Assembly: GCA_017516485.1 (NCBI GenBank)
Contig: JAFXCH010000028.1
Span: forward strand, 60,947 to 124,946
Direction: 5' to 3'
From: Clostridia bacterium
GTDB lineage: Bacteria; Bacillota; Clostridia; Oscillospirales; Acutalibacteraceae
DNA: 64,000 nt
Position numbers and translations under genes: made by a program. The notes under the pieces are model-generated. The model did not search any database. It worked only from the letters and a program-made list of their open reading frames with translations, and was not told the DNA's origin. How positions within the stretch are numbered: the first letter of the stretch is position 1; each line of letters starts with the position of its first letter. Below, piece after piece: positions 1 to 8,894 of this stretch.

Positions 1-959
1 AGTTCGGTGTTGAGTGTCTTGGTACTGCGGCACCTGCAGCAGATGCTGAGCTTATTTCACTTGCACACGAGATTTTCTCTTTCCTCGGTATCGAGGGCCT
101 TCAGCTTGAAATCAATTCAATTGGCTGTCCCGAATGCCGTAAAAATTATCACGCAGCACTTCACGAGTACTTTGAATCACATAAAGATGCACTTTGCGGC
201 ACCTGCCTCGACAGACTCGGCAGAAATCCGATGCGTATTCTCGACTGTAAGAGCCCTGAGTGCGGTGCTATCGCAAAGGATGCACCCAAGGTGCTCGACT
301 ATATCTGTGAAGACTGTGCGGCTCACTTTGAAACCGTTAAAAAGCATCTGGATGCAATGAATATTCCTTACGTTGTCAATCCGACTATTGTCCGCGGTCT
401 TGACTACTATACACGTACTGTTTTTGAGTTTGTTTCTACTCAGATTGGTGCCCAGGGCACTGTCTGCGGAGGCGGACGTTACGACGGCCTTGCAGAGGAG
501 CTTGGCGGTACAAAGACTCCGTCACTCGGCTTTGCGCTCGGTATTGAGCGTCTTATGATGGTTATTAAGGCTCAGAACGCACCTCTTCCTGAGGAAGAAC
601 GCCCTGACCTCTATATCGCATCAATGGGCGATAATGCAAACCTTATGGCGGCTAAAATTGCTTCTTCGCTTCGTGAAGAGGGCATCAGCGTTCAGTACGA
701 CGTTGCAGGTCGCTCCGTCAAGGCACAGATGAAGTTTGCAAATAAGCTCGGTGTACGCAATACTGTTGTTATCGGCGACAGTGAAATTGAAAGCGGCAAG
801 GTTACGCTCAAGGATATGGACGGCGGCGAAAGCGTTGAAATGGAGCTTGACGGCTTTGAAGACAGCTATCAGAGTTACCTCATACAAAAGGCTGTTCAGG
901 GTATCGCTTCAACCGACAGTATCGACATCAGTGCCGTAAACATAAACGATTTATTCTGA
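1..959 (+). CDS. hisS: Histidyl-tRNA synthetase (C-terminal part, cut by window start)
   Basis: Class II synthetase that charges tRNA-His with histidine in the cytoplasm. The open frame runs in from the window edge (first whole codon at base 3) and stops with TGA at 957-959, so about 318 C-terminal codons are present and the true start lies outside. The first residues FGVECLG belong to the motif-2 region. LDYYTRTVFEF and GGGRYDGL are the histidine-binding signatures and GFALGIERL is motif 3. The last ~95 residues are the anticodon-binding domain. A Cys-rich stretch (CPEC, CGTC, CKSPEC) lies before the histidine motifs. First visible gene of a tight + strand operon, 27 bases before aspS. Identification is secure. 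Confidence 0.97.
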   Translation, partial: FGVECLGTAAPAADAELISLAHEIFSFLGIEGLQLEINSIGCPECRKNYHAALHEYFESHKDALCGTCLDRLGRNPMRILDCKSPECGAIAKDAPKVLDYICEDCAAHFETVKKHLDAMNIPYVVNPTIVRGLDYYTRTVFEFVSTQIGAQGTVCGGGRYDGLAEELGGTKTPSLGFALGIERLMMVIKAQNAPLPEEERPDLYIASMGDNANLMAAKIASSLREEGISVQYDVAGRSVKAQMKFANKLGVRNTVVIGDSEIESGKVTLKDMDGGESVEMELDGFEDSYQSYLIQKAVQGIASTDSIDISAVNINDLF

Positions 960-986
960 AAGATATTCCAAAGGAGTTAAAATACA

Positions 987-2774
987 ATGGACTTTATGAC
1001 AGGACTTAAAAGAACACATTATTGCGGCGACCTTCGCGTAACCGATGCAGGCAAGGAGGTTGTTGTTGCAGGTTGGGTACAGCGTCAGCGTGACCTTGGT
1101 GCCCTTATCTTTATCGACCTTCGTGACCGTACAGGTATTGTACAGCTCGCATTTGACGATAATACAGACAGAGAGATTTTTGACAAGGCTTTCACAGCAA
1201 GAAGCGAATTTGTCCTTATGGCAAAGGGCGTAGTGCGTGAGCGTTCTTCAAAGAATACAGAAATCCCCACAGGTGAAATCGAAATCGAAGTTACAGACCT
1301 TCGTGTTCTCAATAAGAGTGAAACACCGCCCTTCGATATCGTAGCAGGCTGCCAGACTTCTGAACTTACACGTCTTAAGCACCGCTATCTTGACCTTCGC
1401 CGTCCCGACCTTCAGTCAAACATTATTCTCCGTCACAAGATTGCAAAGGTAACACGTGACTATTTTGATGAGAACGGCTTTATCGAAATTGAAACACCCA
1501 TCCTCATCCGTTCCACTCCCGAGGGTGCACGTGACTATATCGTTCCCAGCCGTATCCACAAGGGCAGCTTCTATGCTCTTCCCCAGTCACCTCAGCTTTA
1601 CAAGCAGCTTTCAATGGTTGCAGGCTTTGACAGATATATGCAGATTGCACGTTGCTTCCGTGATGAAGACCTTCGTGCCGACAGACAGCCCGAGTTCACA
1701 CAGATTGACCTTGAGATGTCCTTTGTCGAAATGGACGATGTCCTTGCAATCGGTGAAGGTTATGTAAAGCGTCTGTTCAAAGAGATTCTCGACGTTGAAA
1801 TCGAAACTCCGATTGTCAGACTTACTTATAAAGATGCTATGGAGCGTTACGGCTCCGATAAGCCAGATACACGCTACGCTATGGAGCTTTATGACCTTAC
1901 CGATATCGTTAAGGATTGCGGCTTCAGCGTATTTTCAGGTGCAGTAGCAGAGGCCGGCAGTGTAAGAGGTATCACCGCTAAAGGCGCTGTTACAACTCTC
2001 ACACGTAAAGAGATTGATAAGCTCACCGAGTTTGTCAAGGGTTCAGGTGCAAAGGGTCTTGCATGGGTAAGACTCAATGAGGACGGCACGGTTGCTTCCT
2101 CATTTGCAAAGTTTATGACAGAGGACGAAATGCAGGCAATCCTTGCCAAAGCAGGTGCCGAGGCAGGTGACGTTGTTCTCATCATCGCAGACAAAAAGAA
2201 TTCACTTGTTCTCTCAACTCTCGGTCTCCTTCGCGGCGAGGTTGCACGCAAGCTCGATATTATCCCGAAGGATAAGTACAACTTCCTCTGGATTACAGAG
2301 TTCCCGTTCTTCGATTGGGACGAAGAGCTCGGCCAGTTTGTTGCTATGCACCATCCCTTCACTTCTCCGCTTGATGAGTGTATTCCTTACCTTGAAACAG
2401 ATAAGGCAAAGGTACGCGCAAAGGCATACGACCTTGTTCTCAACGGTATTGAACTTTCTTCAGGTTCAATCCGTATCACAAACCCCGACCTTCAGGCACA
2501 GATTTTCTCACTCCTCGGTCTTACAGACGAGCAGGCACACGAGAAATTCGGCTATCTGCTTGATGCGTTCCGCTTCGGTGCACCGCCTCACGGTGGTATG
2601 GGTATCGGTCTTGACAGACTTATTATGCAGATGCTTGGTTGTGACAGCCTTCGTGATGTTATCGCTTACCCGAAGGTTCAGAATGCAACAGAGCCTATGA
2701 CAGAGTGTCCCGCACCTGTTGACGGTGTACAGCTTACTGACCTTGGCATCAGTGTAATGCCTCAGGAGAAATAA
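987..2774 (+). CDS. aspS: Aspartyl-tRNA synthetase, bacterial type
   Basis: Attaches aspartate to tRNA-Asp. The 595-residue length and architecture are those of the bacterial enzyme: an N-terminal OB-fold anticodon domain (about residues 20-110), a class II core with motif 2 (FRDEDLRADRQPEFTQID, near 220), a GAD insertion (about 300-420), and motif 3 (GLDRLIMQMLG) near the end with the PPHGGMGIGLD active-site stretch. AAAGGAG lies about 10 bases before the ATG. An internal ATG at codon 4 is possible but worse placed. No T-box leader is visible in the 27-base gap from hisS, so it probably depends on read-through from upstream. hisS-aspS adjacency is common in Firmicutes. Confidence 0.98.
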   Translation: MDFMTGLKRTHYCGDLRVTDAGKEVVVAGWVQRQRDLGALIFIDLRDRTGIVQLAFDDNTDREIFDKAFTARSEFVLMAKGVVRERSSKNTEIPTGEIEIEVTDLRVLNKSETPPFDIVAGCQTSELTRLKHRYLDLRRPDLQSNIILRHKIAKVTRDYFDENGFIEIETPILIRSTPEGARDYIVPSRIHKGSFYALPQSPQLYKQLSMVAGFDRYMQIARCFRDEDLRADRQPEFTQIDLEMSFVEMDDVLAIGEGYVKRLFKEILDVEIETPIVRLTYKDAMERYGSDKPDTRYAMELYDLTDIVKDCGFSVFSGAVAEAGSVRGITAKGAVTTLTRKEIDKLTEFVKGSGAKGLAWVRLNEDGTVASSFAKFMTEDEMQAILAKAGAEAGDVVLIIADKKNSLVLSTLGLLRGEVARKLDIIPKDKYNFLWITEFPFFDWDEELGQFVAMHHPFTSPLDECIPYLETDKAKVRAKAYDLVLNGIELSSGSIRITNPDLQAQIFSLLGLTDEQAHEKFGYLLDAFRFGAPPHGGMGIGLDRLIMQMLGCDSLRDVIAYPKVQNATEPMTECPAPVDGVQLTDLGISVMPQEK

Positions 2775-2800
2775 AAACTATAACTACTCGGAGATAAACA

Positions 2801-3733
2801 ATGGGTGTTTTTTCTAAAATCAGTAAAGGTCTGCAGAAGACAAGACTGTCAATGGCAGGCGCTATCGATAATATGTTCTACGGTGTTAACGAGATTACCG
2901 ATGAGATGTTTGACGACCTCGAGGAAATTCTCGTAATGGGTGATGTCGGTGTTACAACCGCTACCGAAATTGTAGACAGACTTCGCGCAAAGGTTGCAAA
3001 AGAAAACCTCCGTAACGGTGAGCAGGTAAGAAAAGCAATCAAAGAGATTGTTGCTGAGCTTCTTGACGGCGGCGAGCAGATGGAAATGATTACAATGCCG
3101 TCTATAGTTCTTGTTATCGGCGTTAACGGTGTCGGTAAGACAACAACAATTGGTAAAATGGCTGCTATGTATAAGGCACAGGGCAAGAAGGTTATTCTCG
3201 GTGCTGCCGATACCTTCCGTGCCGCTGCTATCGACCAGCTTCAAATCTGGGCTGACAGAGCAGGTGTTGACATCGTCAAGCATAAAGAGGGTGCTGACCC
3301 TGCGGCTGTTGTATTTGATACAATTAATGCAGGTAAAGCGCGTAATGCCGATATAATTATCATCGATACCGCAGGCAGACTTCACAACAAAAAGAATCTT
3401 ATGGATGAGCTTGCAAAGATTTACCGCGTTATTGACCGTGAGCTTCCCTGGTCAGACCGTGAGAGTTTGCTTGTGCTCGACGCTACAACCGGTCAGAATG
3501 CCGTCAATCAGGCAAGAGAATTCAAGAATGTTGCCGAAATCACAGGTATCGTGCTCACTAAGCTTGACGGTACTGCAAGAGGCGGCGTTGTGCTTGCAAT
3601 CAAGCACGACCTCAATGTGCCTGTAAAATTTGTCGGTGTCGGTGAACAGATGGATGACCTTCAGCCTTTCAGCCCTGCAGCATTTGCAGAAGGTCTGTTT
3701 GATGTAGCCGAAGACCCGGAAGAGGAAGAATAA
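2801..3733 (+). CDS. ftsY: Signal recognition particle receptor FtsY
   Basis: SRP-family GTPase that docks SRP-ribosome complexes at the membrane for co-translational insertion. The 310 residues comprise a helical N domain (about 1-95) and the NG GTPase core: P-loop GVNGVGKTTT near residue 107, DTFRAAAIDQL, DTAGR near 190 and TKLDGTARGG near 255. The long acidic A domain of the E. coli protein is missing, as usual in Firmicutes. The C terminus is acidic (EDPEEEE). It follows aspS by 26 bases and precedes rdgB by one base. The paralogue Ffh is excluded by the missing Met-rich M domain. Confidence 0.96.
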   Translation: MGVFSKISKGLQKTRLSMAGAIDNMFYGVNEITDEMFDDLEEILVMGDVGVTTATEIVDRLRAKVAKENLRNGEQVRKAIKEIVAELLDGGEQMEMITMPSIVLVIGVNGVGKTTTIGKMAAMYKAQGKKVILGAADTFRAAAIDQLQIWADRAGVDIVKHKEGADPAAVVFDTINAGKARNADIIIIDTAGRLHNKKNLMDELAKIYRVIDRELPWSDRESLLVLDATTGQNAVNQAREFKNVAEITGIVLTKLDGTARGGVVLAIKHDLNVPVKFVGVGEQMDDLQPFSPAAFAEGLFDVAEDPEEEE

Positions 3734-3734
3734 A

Positions 3735-4328
3735 ATGAAGTATATTATTGCAACTCACAATATGAAAAAGCGCAACGAGCTTGCCCGCATCCTTGAGCCC
3801 CTCGGTGTCGAGGTGCTCACCGCAGAGCAGGCAGGCGTTGAGCTTACCGACGTTGAGGAGACAGGCACTACTTTTGAGGAGAATGCACGTCTCAAGAGTG
3901 AGAGCGGATGTAAGGAAACGGGTATGCCTTGTATCGGTGATGATTCAGGTCTTATGGTCGATGCACTTGACGGTGCACCAGGTGTCTATTCCGCACGCTA
4001 TGCTGGCGACCACGGTAACGACCCTGCCAATATAGCACTGCTTCTTGAGAATATGAAAGATGTTCCCGATGAAGAGCGTACGGCACGCTTTATGTGTACT
4101 GTTTGCTGTACTTATCCCGACGGCAGTGAAATTGTCGTCAGCGGTAAGTGTGAGGGCAAAATCGGCTACGAGCCCAAAGGCGACGGCGGTTTCGGCTACG
4201 ACCCCGTATTTATGGTAGGCGACAAGAGCTTTGCCGAGCTTACAGCAGAAGAAAAAGACAAAATAAGCCACAGAGGCAATGCACTCAAAGCACTTGCTGA
4301 AGCACTGGCTAAAGTTGAGGTTAAATAA
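3735..4328 (+). CDS. rdgB: XTP/dITP diphosphatase (RdgB/HAM1 family)
   Basis: House-cleaning nucleotidase that hydrolyses dITP, ITP and XTP to monophosphates, keeping deaminated purines out of nucleic acids. The 197 residues carry the family signatures: N-terminal ATHNMKKRNELARIL (substrate loop T/SxNxxK), TFEENARLKSE, GDDSGLMVDALDGAPGVYSARYAG, then KGDGGFGYDPVF and SHRGNALKAL. It starts one base after ftsY stops, and its TAA is followed directly by the ATG of yhbY, so expression is translationally coupled. Family membership is certain; the exact substrate range is inferred from the family. Confidence 0.95.
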   Translation: MKYIIATHNMKKRNELARILEPLGVEVLTAEQAGVELTDVEETGTTFEENARLKSESGCKETGMPCIGDDSGLMVDALDGAPGVYSARYAGDHGNDPANIALLLENMKDVPDEERTARFMCTVCCTYPDGSEIVVSGKCEGKIGYEPKGDGGFGYDPVFMVGDKSFAELTAEEKDKISHRGNALKALAEALAKVEVK

Positions 4329-4727
4329 ATGACAGGTAAAGAAAGAGCTGCGTTCCGTTCGCAGGCAAATACTCTTGAGCCCCTTTTCCAGATTGGTAAG
4401 GGCGGTATGTCCGATGCTATTATCAAGCAGACGGACGACGCACTGCGTGCAAGAGAGCTTATAAAGGTCAAGGTGCTCCTTGAATCTACACCTATTACTC
4501 CCCGTCAGGCGGCAGATGAGCTTGCAGCTGCGACGGGTGCTGAGGTTATTCAGGTTATCGGTGGTGTAATCGTCCTCTGGCGCTACAGCCCCGAACTTCA
4601 CGGTGAGAAGAAAGCGGGCGAGCCCAAGAAGCGTCCCGCAACCAAAAAAGAAGCAAAGAAGCAGGGCTATAAGGTTCACTTTGTACGTAAAACAAAACGT
4701 GTAACTAAAGACAAAAAAGAAAGATGA
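4329..4727 (+). CDS. yhbY: YhbY-type RNA-binding protein (CRM domain) with basic tail
   Basis: Small ribosome-associated RNA-binding protein of the CRM family. Residues 1-95 form the compact CRM fold, including the loop LFQIGKGGMSDAI (a GxxG-type RNA-binding loop). The last 35 or so residues are a strongly basic Lys/Arg-rich extension that goes beyond the usual ~97-residue YhbY and probably adds nonspecific RNA affinity. Its ATG abuts the rdgB stop, and its TGA overlaps the nadD ATG by four bases (ATGA). The yhbY-nadD-yqeK order is a standard Firmicutes arrangement, which supports the assignment. Confidence 0.93.
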   Translation: MTGKERAAFRSQANTLEPLFQIGKGGMSDAIIKQTDDALRARELIKVKVLLESTPITPRQAADELAAATGAEVIQVIGGVIVLWRYSPELHGEKKAGEPKKRPATKKEAKKQGYKVHFVRKTKRVTKDKKER

Positions 4728-5311
4728 GTAAACTTGGTATTTTCGGCGGTACATTCAATCCGCCTCATATCGGTCACGCAAGGCTTGCCGAGCATTTTGT
4801 TGAAAAACTTGGGCTCGACAGGCTTCTTGTTATTCCTACGGCTCAGCCACCTCATAAAGAGGCGAAGGAACTTGCAGACAGTAATGACAGAATCAATATG
4901 TGTATGCTCGCGTTTCCTGATGCACTTATAAGTGATATTGAAATTGCACGCGGCGGTAAAAGCTATACCTATGATACTCTTTGTGAGATTAAAGAGTTGT
5001 ATCCCGATTATGAGCTGTATTTTATTATAGGCTCTGATATGCTTCTCAGCTTTGACCGTTGGTACAAATCATCTGAAATTCTCGATATGGTAACAATTTG
5101 TGCGGCTGACAGACAGGAGGAGAATTCATTGCTCAAGGTTCAAGGTGTGCCGAAGTGCTTTGACGGCAAGCGTCTTATCGTTTCCGAACTTATGCCGTTT
5201 GAAGTAAGCTCAACCGAAATTCGTGAGCTTATAAAATCGGGCGAAAGCACCGACGGTTTGCTTGACCCTGCAGTGCGTGCATATATCGACGAAAGGGGAC
5301 TGTACAGATGA
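4724..5311 (+). CDS. nadD: Nicotinate-nucleotide adenylyltransferase
   Basis: Makes deamido-NAD from nicotinate mononucleotide and ATP, a required step in NAD synthesis. At 195 residues it is of normal length. The nucleotidyltransferase signature is GGTFNPPHIGH near the N terminus (the HxGH-type motif), and the ISSTxIR-type motif near the C terminus reads VSSTEIRELI. The start overlaps the yhbY stop and the stop overlaps the yqeK start, both as ATGA, so the three genes are translationally coupled. NadD is distinguished from CoaD by this context and by the SSTEIR motif. Confidence 0.96.
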   Translation: MSKLGIFGGTFNPPHIGHARLAEHFVEKLGLDRLLVIPTAQPPHKEAKELADSNDRINMCMLAFPDALISDIEIARGGKSYTYDTLCEIKELYPDYELYFIIGSDMLLSFDRWYKSSEILDMVTICAADRQEENSLLKVQGVPKCFDGKRLIVSELMPFEVSSTEIRELIKSGESTDGLLDPAVRAYIDERGLYR

Positions 5312-5871
5312 TTGAAAGCTATAAAGAGCTGCTTCGCAGTCGACTTTCCGATTACCGTTATCATCATTCGCTCTGCGTTGCAGACAGTGCTGTAGAATTA
5401 GCTGAACGTTACGGTGCTGATAAAGAAAAAGCACTGGTTGCAGGTCTGCTTCACGATATAACAAAAGAAGCCGATGTAAGTGAGCATTTTGAGCTTTTTG
5501 CTGAGGGTGGAGTTATTCCTACCGAGCTTGAGCGTGTCAATGCAAAGCTGTGGCACGCAATGAGCGGTGCGGAATATATTAAATTGAAACTGAATATAAC
5601 TGACAAAGAGATATACGATGCTGTGCGTTATCACACAACGGCACATGCAGGTATGTCACTGCTCGAAAAAGTGATATATATTGCCGACTTTATTTCGGCA
5701 GACAGAGTGTATGACGATGTTGAAATCGTGCGCGAATTGGCTGAAAAAAGCCTTGATGAAACGATGCTCTACACTCAACGCTACAGCATAAACGAGCTGC
5801 TGCAGAAGGGTGCTTGTATTCACCCTGACAGCGTAGAGTGTTATAACGAGTTATTATTGACGGAGGGTTAA
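5308..5871 (+). CDS. yqeK: YqeK, HD-domain diadenosine tetraphosphatase
   Basis: HD-superfamily protein of the YqeK family, known to split Ap4A symmetrically into two ADP. The metal-binding pattern is visible: His at HHSLCVADSA near residue 19, the HD pair in AGLLHDITKE near 49-50, and downstream HAMSG, VRYHTTAH and IYIADFISADR, which supply the other His and Asp ligands. Length 187 is normal. ATGA overlap with nadD. The GGAGGG inside its last codons serves as ribosome binding site for the next gene. The Ap4A activity is taken from the family, not shown here. Confidence 0.93.
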   Translation: MIESYKELLRSRLSDYRYHHSLCVADSAVELAERYGADKEKALVAGLLHDITKEADVSEHFELFAEGGVIPTELERVNAKLWHAMSGAEYIKLKLNITDKEIYDAVRYHTTAHAGMSLLEKVIYIADFISADRVYDDVEIVRELAEKSLDETMLYTQRYSINELLQKGACIHPDSVECYNELLLTEG

Positions 5872-5873
5872 TT

Positions 5874-6374
5874 ATGGCTTTCAAAGAAGTAAATATCCGC
5901 GATATTGATAAGTCGGCGGTCAAAATGATATCTGACGAGTGGGCACTCGTTACCGCGAGTGCAGACGGCGTTACAAACTCTATGACAGTAAGCTGGGGCG
6001 GTATAGGCGAAATCTGGGGTAAGGACGTTGTTTATATCTTCATCCGTCCTCAGCGTTACACCTATGAGCTTCTCGAAAAGACCGACGTTTTTTCAATGAG
6101 TTTCTTCGGTGGCGAATATAAAAAAGAGCTTACCTATTTCGGTCGCAACAGCGGCCGTGATGTCAATAAGTACGAGGCTACAGGCTTCACAACCGTTACA
6201 TTCGATTCCGTCGAGTGTGTTGAGCAGGCAAAGGTAAACCTTGTGCTCAAAAAGCTTGCTTTCCATGATATCGACCCCAAAGGCTTTATTGATGAAAGCA
6301 TAGAAAACAACTACAACGGCGACTATCACCGCGTATATATCGGTGAGATCGTAAAAGCTTATATTGCCGAATAA
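5874..6374 (+). CDS. Flavin reductase-family FMN-binding protein
   Basis: 166-residue split-barrel flavoprotein of the flavin reductase-like family. The flavin-site segment is visible as ALVTASADGVTNSMTVSWGG, followed by FIRPQRYTYELLEKTDVFSMSFF, the usual phosphate/isoalloxazine contact region, and a C-terminal strand ending HRVYIGEIVKAYI. Such proteins bind FMN and use NAD(P)H, but the partner and substrate are unknown here. Last gene of the operon, with its ribosome binding site (GGAGGG) inside yqeK, followed by a strong terminator. It is not obviously related in function to the upstream genes. Confidence 0.88.
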   Translation: MAFKEVNIRDIDKSAVKMISDEWALVTASADGVTNSMTVSWGGIGEIWGKDVVYIFIRPQRYTYELLEKTDVFSMSFFGGEYKKELTYFGRNSGRDVNKYEATGFTTVTFDSVECVEQAKVNLVLKKLAFHDIDPKGFIDESIENNYNGDYHRVYIGEIVKAYIAE

Positions 6375-6382
6375 AAAGATAA

Positions 6383-6421
6383 ACCTGTGCAGATTTTTTG
6401 AAAATTTGCACAGGTGTTTTT
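6383..6421. terminator. Bidirectional terminator after the hisS-yqeK operon
   Basis: Stem ACCTGTGCA (6383-6391) pairs with TGCACAGGT (6407-6415). The loop itself holds a small ATTTT/AAAAT pairing. A T run (6416-6421) follows on + and an A-rich stretch precedes it, so it can end both the + operon (stop 6374) and the convergent AraC gene (stop 6421 on -). Confidence 0.85.
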
Positions 6422-7287
6422 TATCTGAAATTAAGTTTTACAGAGTTTTCGTATTCTCTCGGGCTCATTCCCGAAATGCGTTTGAATGCAGACGAAAAAT
6501 ACTGAGGTGAGCTGAATGCCAGATACTCTGATATTTCGGTGAAATTCATTTCGTTTTCTCTTATAAGCTGTTTGGCATGGTCAATTTTAAGGTGCAGAAA
6601 GTGCTCCATAATTCCGCATCCGAGTGTTGACTTGAACAGCCTTTTTATTACCGAAGCCGATACGTTGAACTGCTTTCTTATATCGTCAAACATAAGTGGT
6701 TTATCAATGTTGGCTTTCAGGTAGTCGCATATTTCCATAAGCAGTTTGTTCTGCTTTTCTGTGCTTGCGTTTGTTTCTGTGATGTTACCTCGTATAAGGC
6801 TTATAAGCAGTAACTCAATACAGTTTTTTATTATCTGCTCGGCGGCGAATTTTTTCGTTGCCGATTTTTCCATTTTGTTTGTATACGGTGAGCCGAGCGG
6901 GTTTGAAAAAACCTCAGCCGCTTCGGATACTATCATACCGAGAAGCTGTTTTTCTTCGCTGTTGCAGTTTATTACTTTACCTGCTGCTGAAAAAAGCTCG
7001 GGACAGTCGCAATCAAACGAAATTACAACCGAGTTTGCAGCCCTTGTGCCGTCACAGCGTATTTTATGAAATTCGTTTGGGCAGTGAATATAAAGCTGAC
7101 CTGCTTCAAGAGTCAGCTCCGTTGCATCGGCAGTGATAACAACACGCTGTTTATCGGCGTATACTATTTCCCAAAAATTATGAAATTCGCCCGAATAGCT
7201 GAAATCCTTTGTGTATTCAAAGTAGTGTATGGTGTAAATTCCGTCAATCTTCAGCGGAGCGTCAAGCTGAGTTCTGATATAATCCAT
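6421..7287 (-). CDS. AraC-family transcriptional regulator with cupin sensor domain
   Basis: 288-residue regulator. The N-terminal ~130 residues look like a cupin ligand-binding domain (beta-rich, with FHNFWEIVYAD and LYIHCPNEFHKI typical of AraC cupin cores). The C-terminal ~100 residues hold two helix-turn-helix motifs: FDDIRKQFNVSASVIKRLF, then FTEISEYLAFSSPQYFSSAF closing with the family signature FKRISGMSPREYE. Sensors of this type usually respond to sugars. It is divergent from the phosphohexomutase gene at 7445 across a 157-base AT-rich gap, so that gene is the most obvious candidate target; this is inference. The ligand is unknown. Confidence 0.92.
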   Translation of the reverse strand: MDYIRTQLDAPLKIDGIYTIHYFEYTKDFSYSGEFHNFWEIVYADKQRVVITADATELTLEAGQLYIHCPNEFHKIRCDGTRAANSVVISFDCDCPELFSAAGKVINCNSEEKQLLGMIVSEAAEVFSNPLGSPYTNKMEKSATKKFAAEQIIKNCIELLLISLIRGNITETNASTEKQNKLLMEICDYLKANIDKPLMFDDIRKQFNVSASVIKRLFKSTLGCGIMEHFLHLKIDHAKQLIRENEMNFTEISEYLAFSSPQYFSSAFKRISGMSPREYENSVKLNFR

Positions 7288-7444
7288 CGCGTTTTCACCG
7301 TCCCTTACCGTTTATTATACATATTAATACTCATTATTTCAAGCTAAAATGAGCCAAAATCATAAATATATCGGCTGTATTTGTAAACAAGTTTGATTTG
7401 TGTGTGCTAAAATAATAAATAAGAAAGATTCGGAGGTGCCGCAG

Positions 7445-8854
7445 ATGATAAAATTTGGTACAGGCGGATGGCGTGCAGTCATTGGTGCTGATTTTACTCA
7501 AAGTAATATAAGGCGTGTTGCTGCAGGTGTTCTGGCACTTGCGCGCAAAGAAAATAAAACAGAAACTCCCATCATTATTGGTTACGACCGCCGATTCCTT
7601 TCGGTCGATGCCGCTAAATGGGTTGCCGAGGTGCTTGCTGCAGGCGGTATCAAGGTCTGGTTTCTCAACCGTTCTGCGCCTACTCCTCTCGTTATGCATA
7701 CAGTTAAAGATAAAGGTCTGCACTACGGTATTGAGGTTACGGCAAGCCATAACCCTGCAAGTTATAACGGAATAAAGCTTTTTGTCGACGAAGGTAGGGA
7801 TGCCGATGTTGAAACAACATCACTTCTCGAAGAGCTTATTGAGGAAATAGGTGATATTGAGTATACCGATTTTGATGAGTGTGTAGCAAACGGCACTGTC
7901 GAATATCTCAAAAATCCTTTCAATAAATTTATTGATGATATTATTGATCTTATTGATATGTATGCCCTCAGAGAAAGAGGTATCCGCGTGCTTTTCGATA
8001 CAATGCACGGCTCGGGTACGTATCCTCTGCAGGTAATACTTCATACGGCACGTTGTACTGTTGATACCATAAATCTTAATAAAGACGCATATTTCGGCGG
8101 CGGAATGCCTGCACCTACAGAGCAGACTCTTGGTTTGCTCAAGAATATGGTTATTAAAGGTGAGTACGATTTTGGTATTGCTATGGATGGCGATGGTGAC
8201 AGACTCGGTATTATCGACTGTACCGGCAGATATATAGATGCTAATGAAATACTCTGTATGCTTTACTATTATCTTGTTAAATATAAAGGCTGGAAAGGTC
8301 CTGTTGTACGTAACCTTGCAACAACCCATATGCTTGACAGAATTGCCGAAAGTTTTGGTGAAAAGTGTTACGAGGTACCTGTAGGCTTTAAGTACATATC
8401 TGCTAAAATAGATGAGGTTGATGCAGTTCTTGGCGGTGAATCTTCGGGCGGTCTTACAGTAAGAGGTCATATCCACGGTAAGGACTCTGTTTATGCCGCT
8501 TCGCTTTTCTCCGAGATGGTCAGCGTTGTCGGCAAGTCACCTGCTGAGATTATTGATGAGCTTGTTGCTGAATACGGCCGCTTTGAAATGGTCGAGGACA
8601 ATATGGCTTTTGCACCCGAAAAGAAGTCTGATATTATGAAGATTGTTTATGAAGATAAGCTTCTGCCTGATTTTGGTAAAGATATTGTGAAAGTCAATTA
8701 CGAAGACGGATGCAAGGTCTATTTTGCCGATGATAGCTTTGTTATCTGCCGTTTTTCCGGCACAGAGCCTCTGCTTCGTATTTTTGCCGAAAGCAGTGAT
8801 GCTGATACAGCGAAAGACTATATTACCGCATTTAAAAAATTACTTTCAATATAA
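7445..8854 (+). CDS. Phosphoglucomutase/phosphomannomutase-family alpha-phosphohexomutase
   Basis: Interconverts hexose 1- and 6-phosphates through a phosphoserine. All four family loops are present: catalytic serine loop TASHNPASYNGIK, metal loop MDGDGDRLGI, sugar-specificity loop GGESSGG, and phosphate loop RFSGTEPLLRIF near the C terminus. The start is placed at the ATG at 7445 because GGAGGTG sits 7 bases upstream and homology begins at IKFGTGGWRA; the frame is open 15 codons further 5'. The product is 469 residues, near the length of PgcA/ManB-type enzymes. Glucose versus mannose preference cannot be read from the sequence. Divergent from an AraC regulator. Confidence 0.94.
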   Translation: MIKFGTGGWRAVIGADFTQSNIRRVAAGVLALARKENKTETPIIIGYDRRFLSVDAAKWVAEVLAAGGIKVWFLNRSAPTPLVMHTVKDKGLHYGIEVTASHNPASYNGIKLFVDEGRDADVETTSLLEELIEEIGDIEYTDFDECVANGTVEYLKNPFNKFIDDIIDLIDMYALRERGIRVLFDTMHGSGTYPLQVILHTARCTVDTINLNKDAYFGGGMPAPTEQTLGLLKNMVIKGEYDFGIAMDGDGDRLGIIDCTGRYIDANEILCMLYYYLVKYKGWKGPVVRNLATTHMLDRIAESFGEKCYEVPVGFKYISAKIDEVDAVLGGESSGGLTVRGHIHGKDSVYAASLFSEMVSVVGKSPAEIIDELVAEYGRFEMVEDNMAFAPEKKSDIMKIVYEDKLLPDFGKDIVKVNYEDGCKVYFADDSFVICRFSGTEPLLRIFAESSDADTAKDYITAFKKLLSI

Positions 8855-8858
8855 AAAG

Positions 8859-8893
8859 AAGGATTAGTGAGATTTATCTCACTAATCCTTTTT
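8859..8893. terminator. Bidirectional terminator between phosphohexomutase and MgtC-like gene
   Basis: Perfect 14-bp stem: AAGGATTAGTGAGA at 8859-8872 and its complement at 8877-8890, four-base loop, T-rich on the + side and A-rich on the other. It separates two convergent genes (stops at 8854 on + and 8895 on -) and can serve both. Confidence 0.92.
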
Positions 8894-8894
8894 A

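Noticed and set aside
959-987. T-box leader before aspS
   Set aside because: Gap is 27 bases; no specifier hairpin or T-box sequence can fit.
3945-4754. 269-codon open frame on the - strand
   Set aside because: Antisense to rdgB, yhbY and nadD; no start signal.
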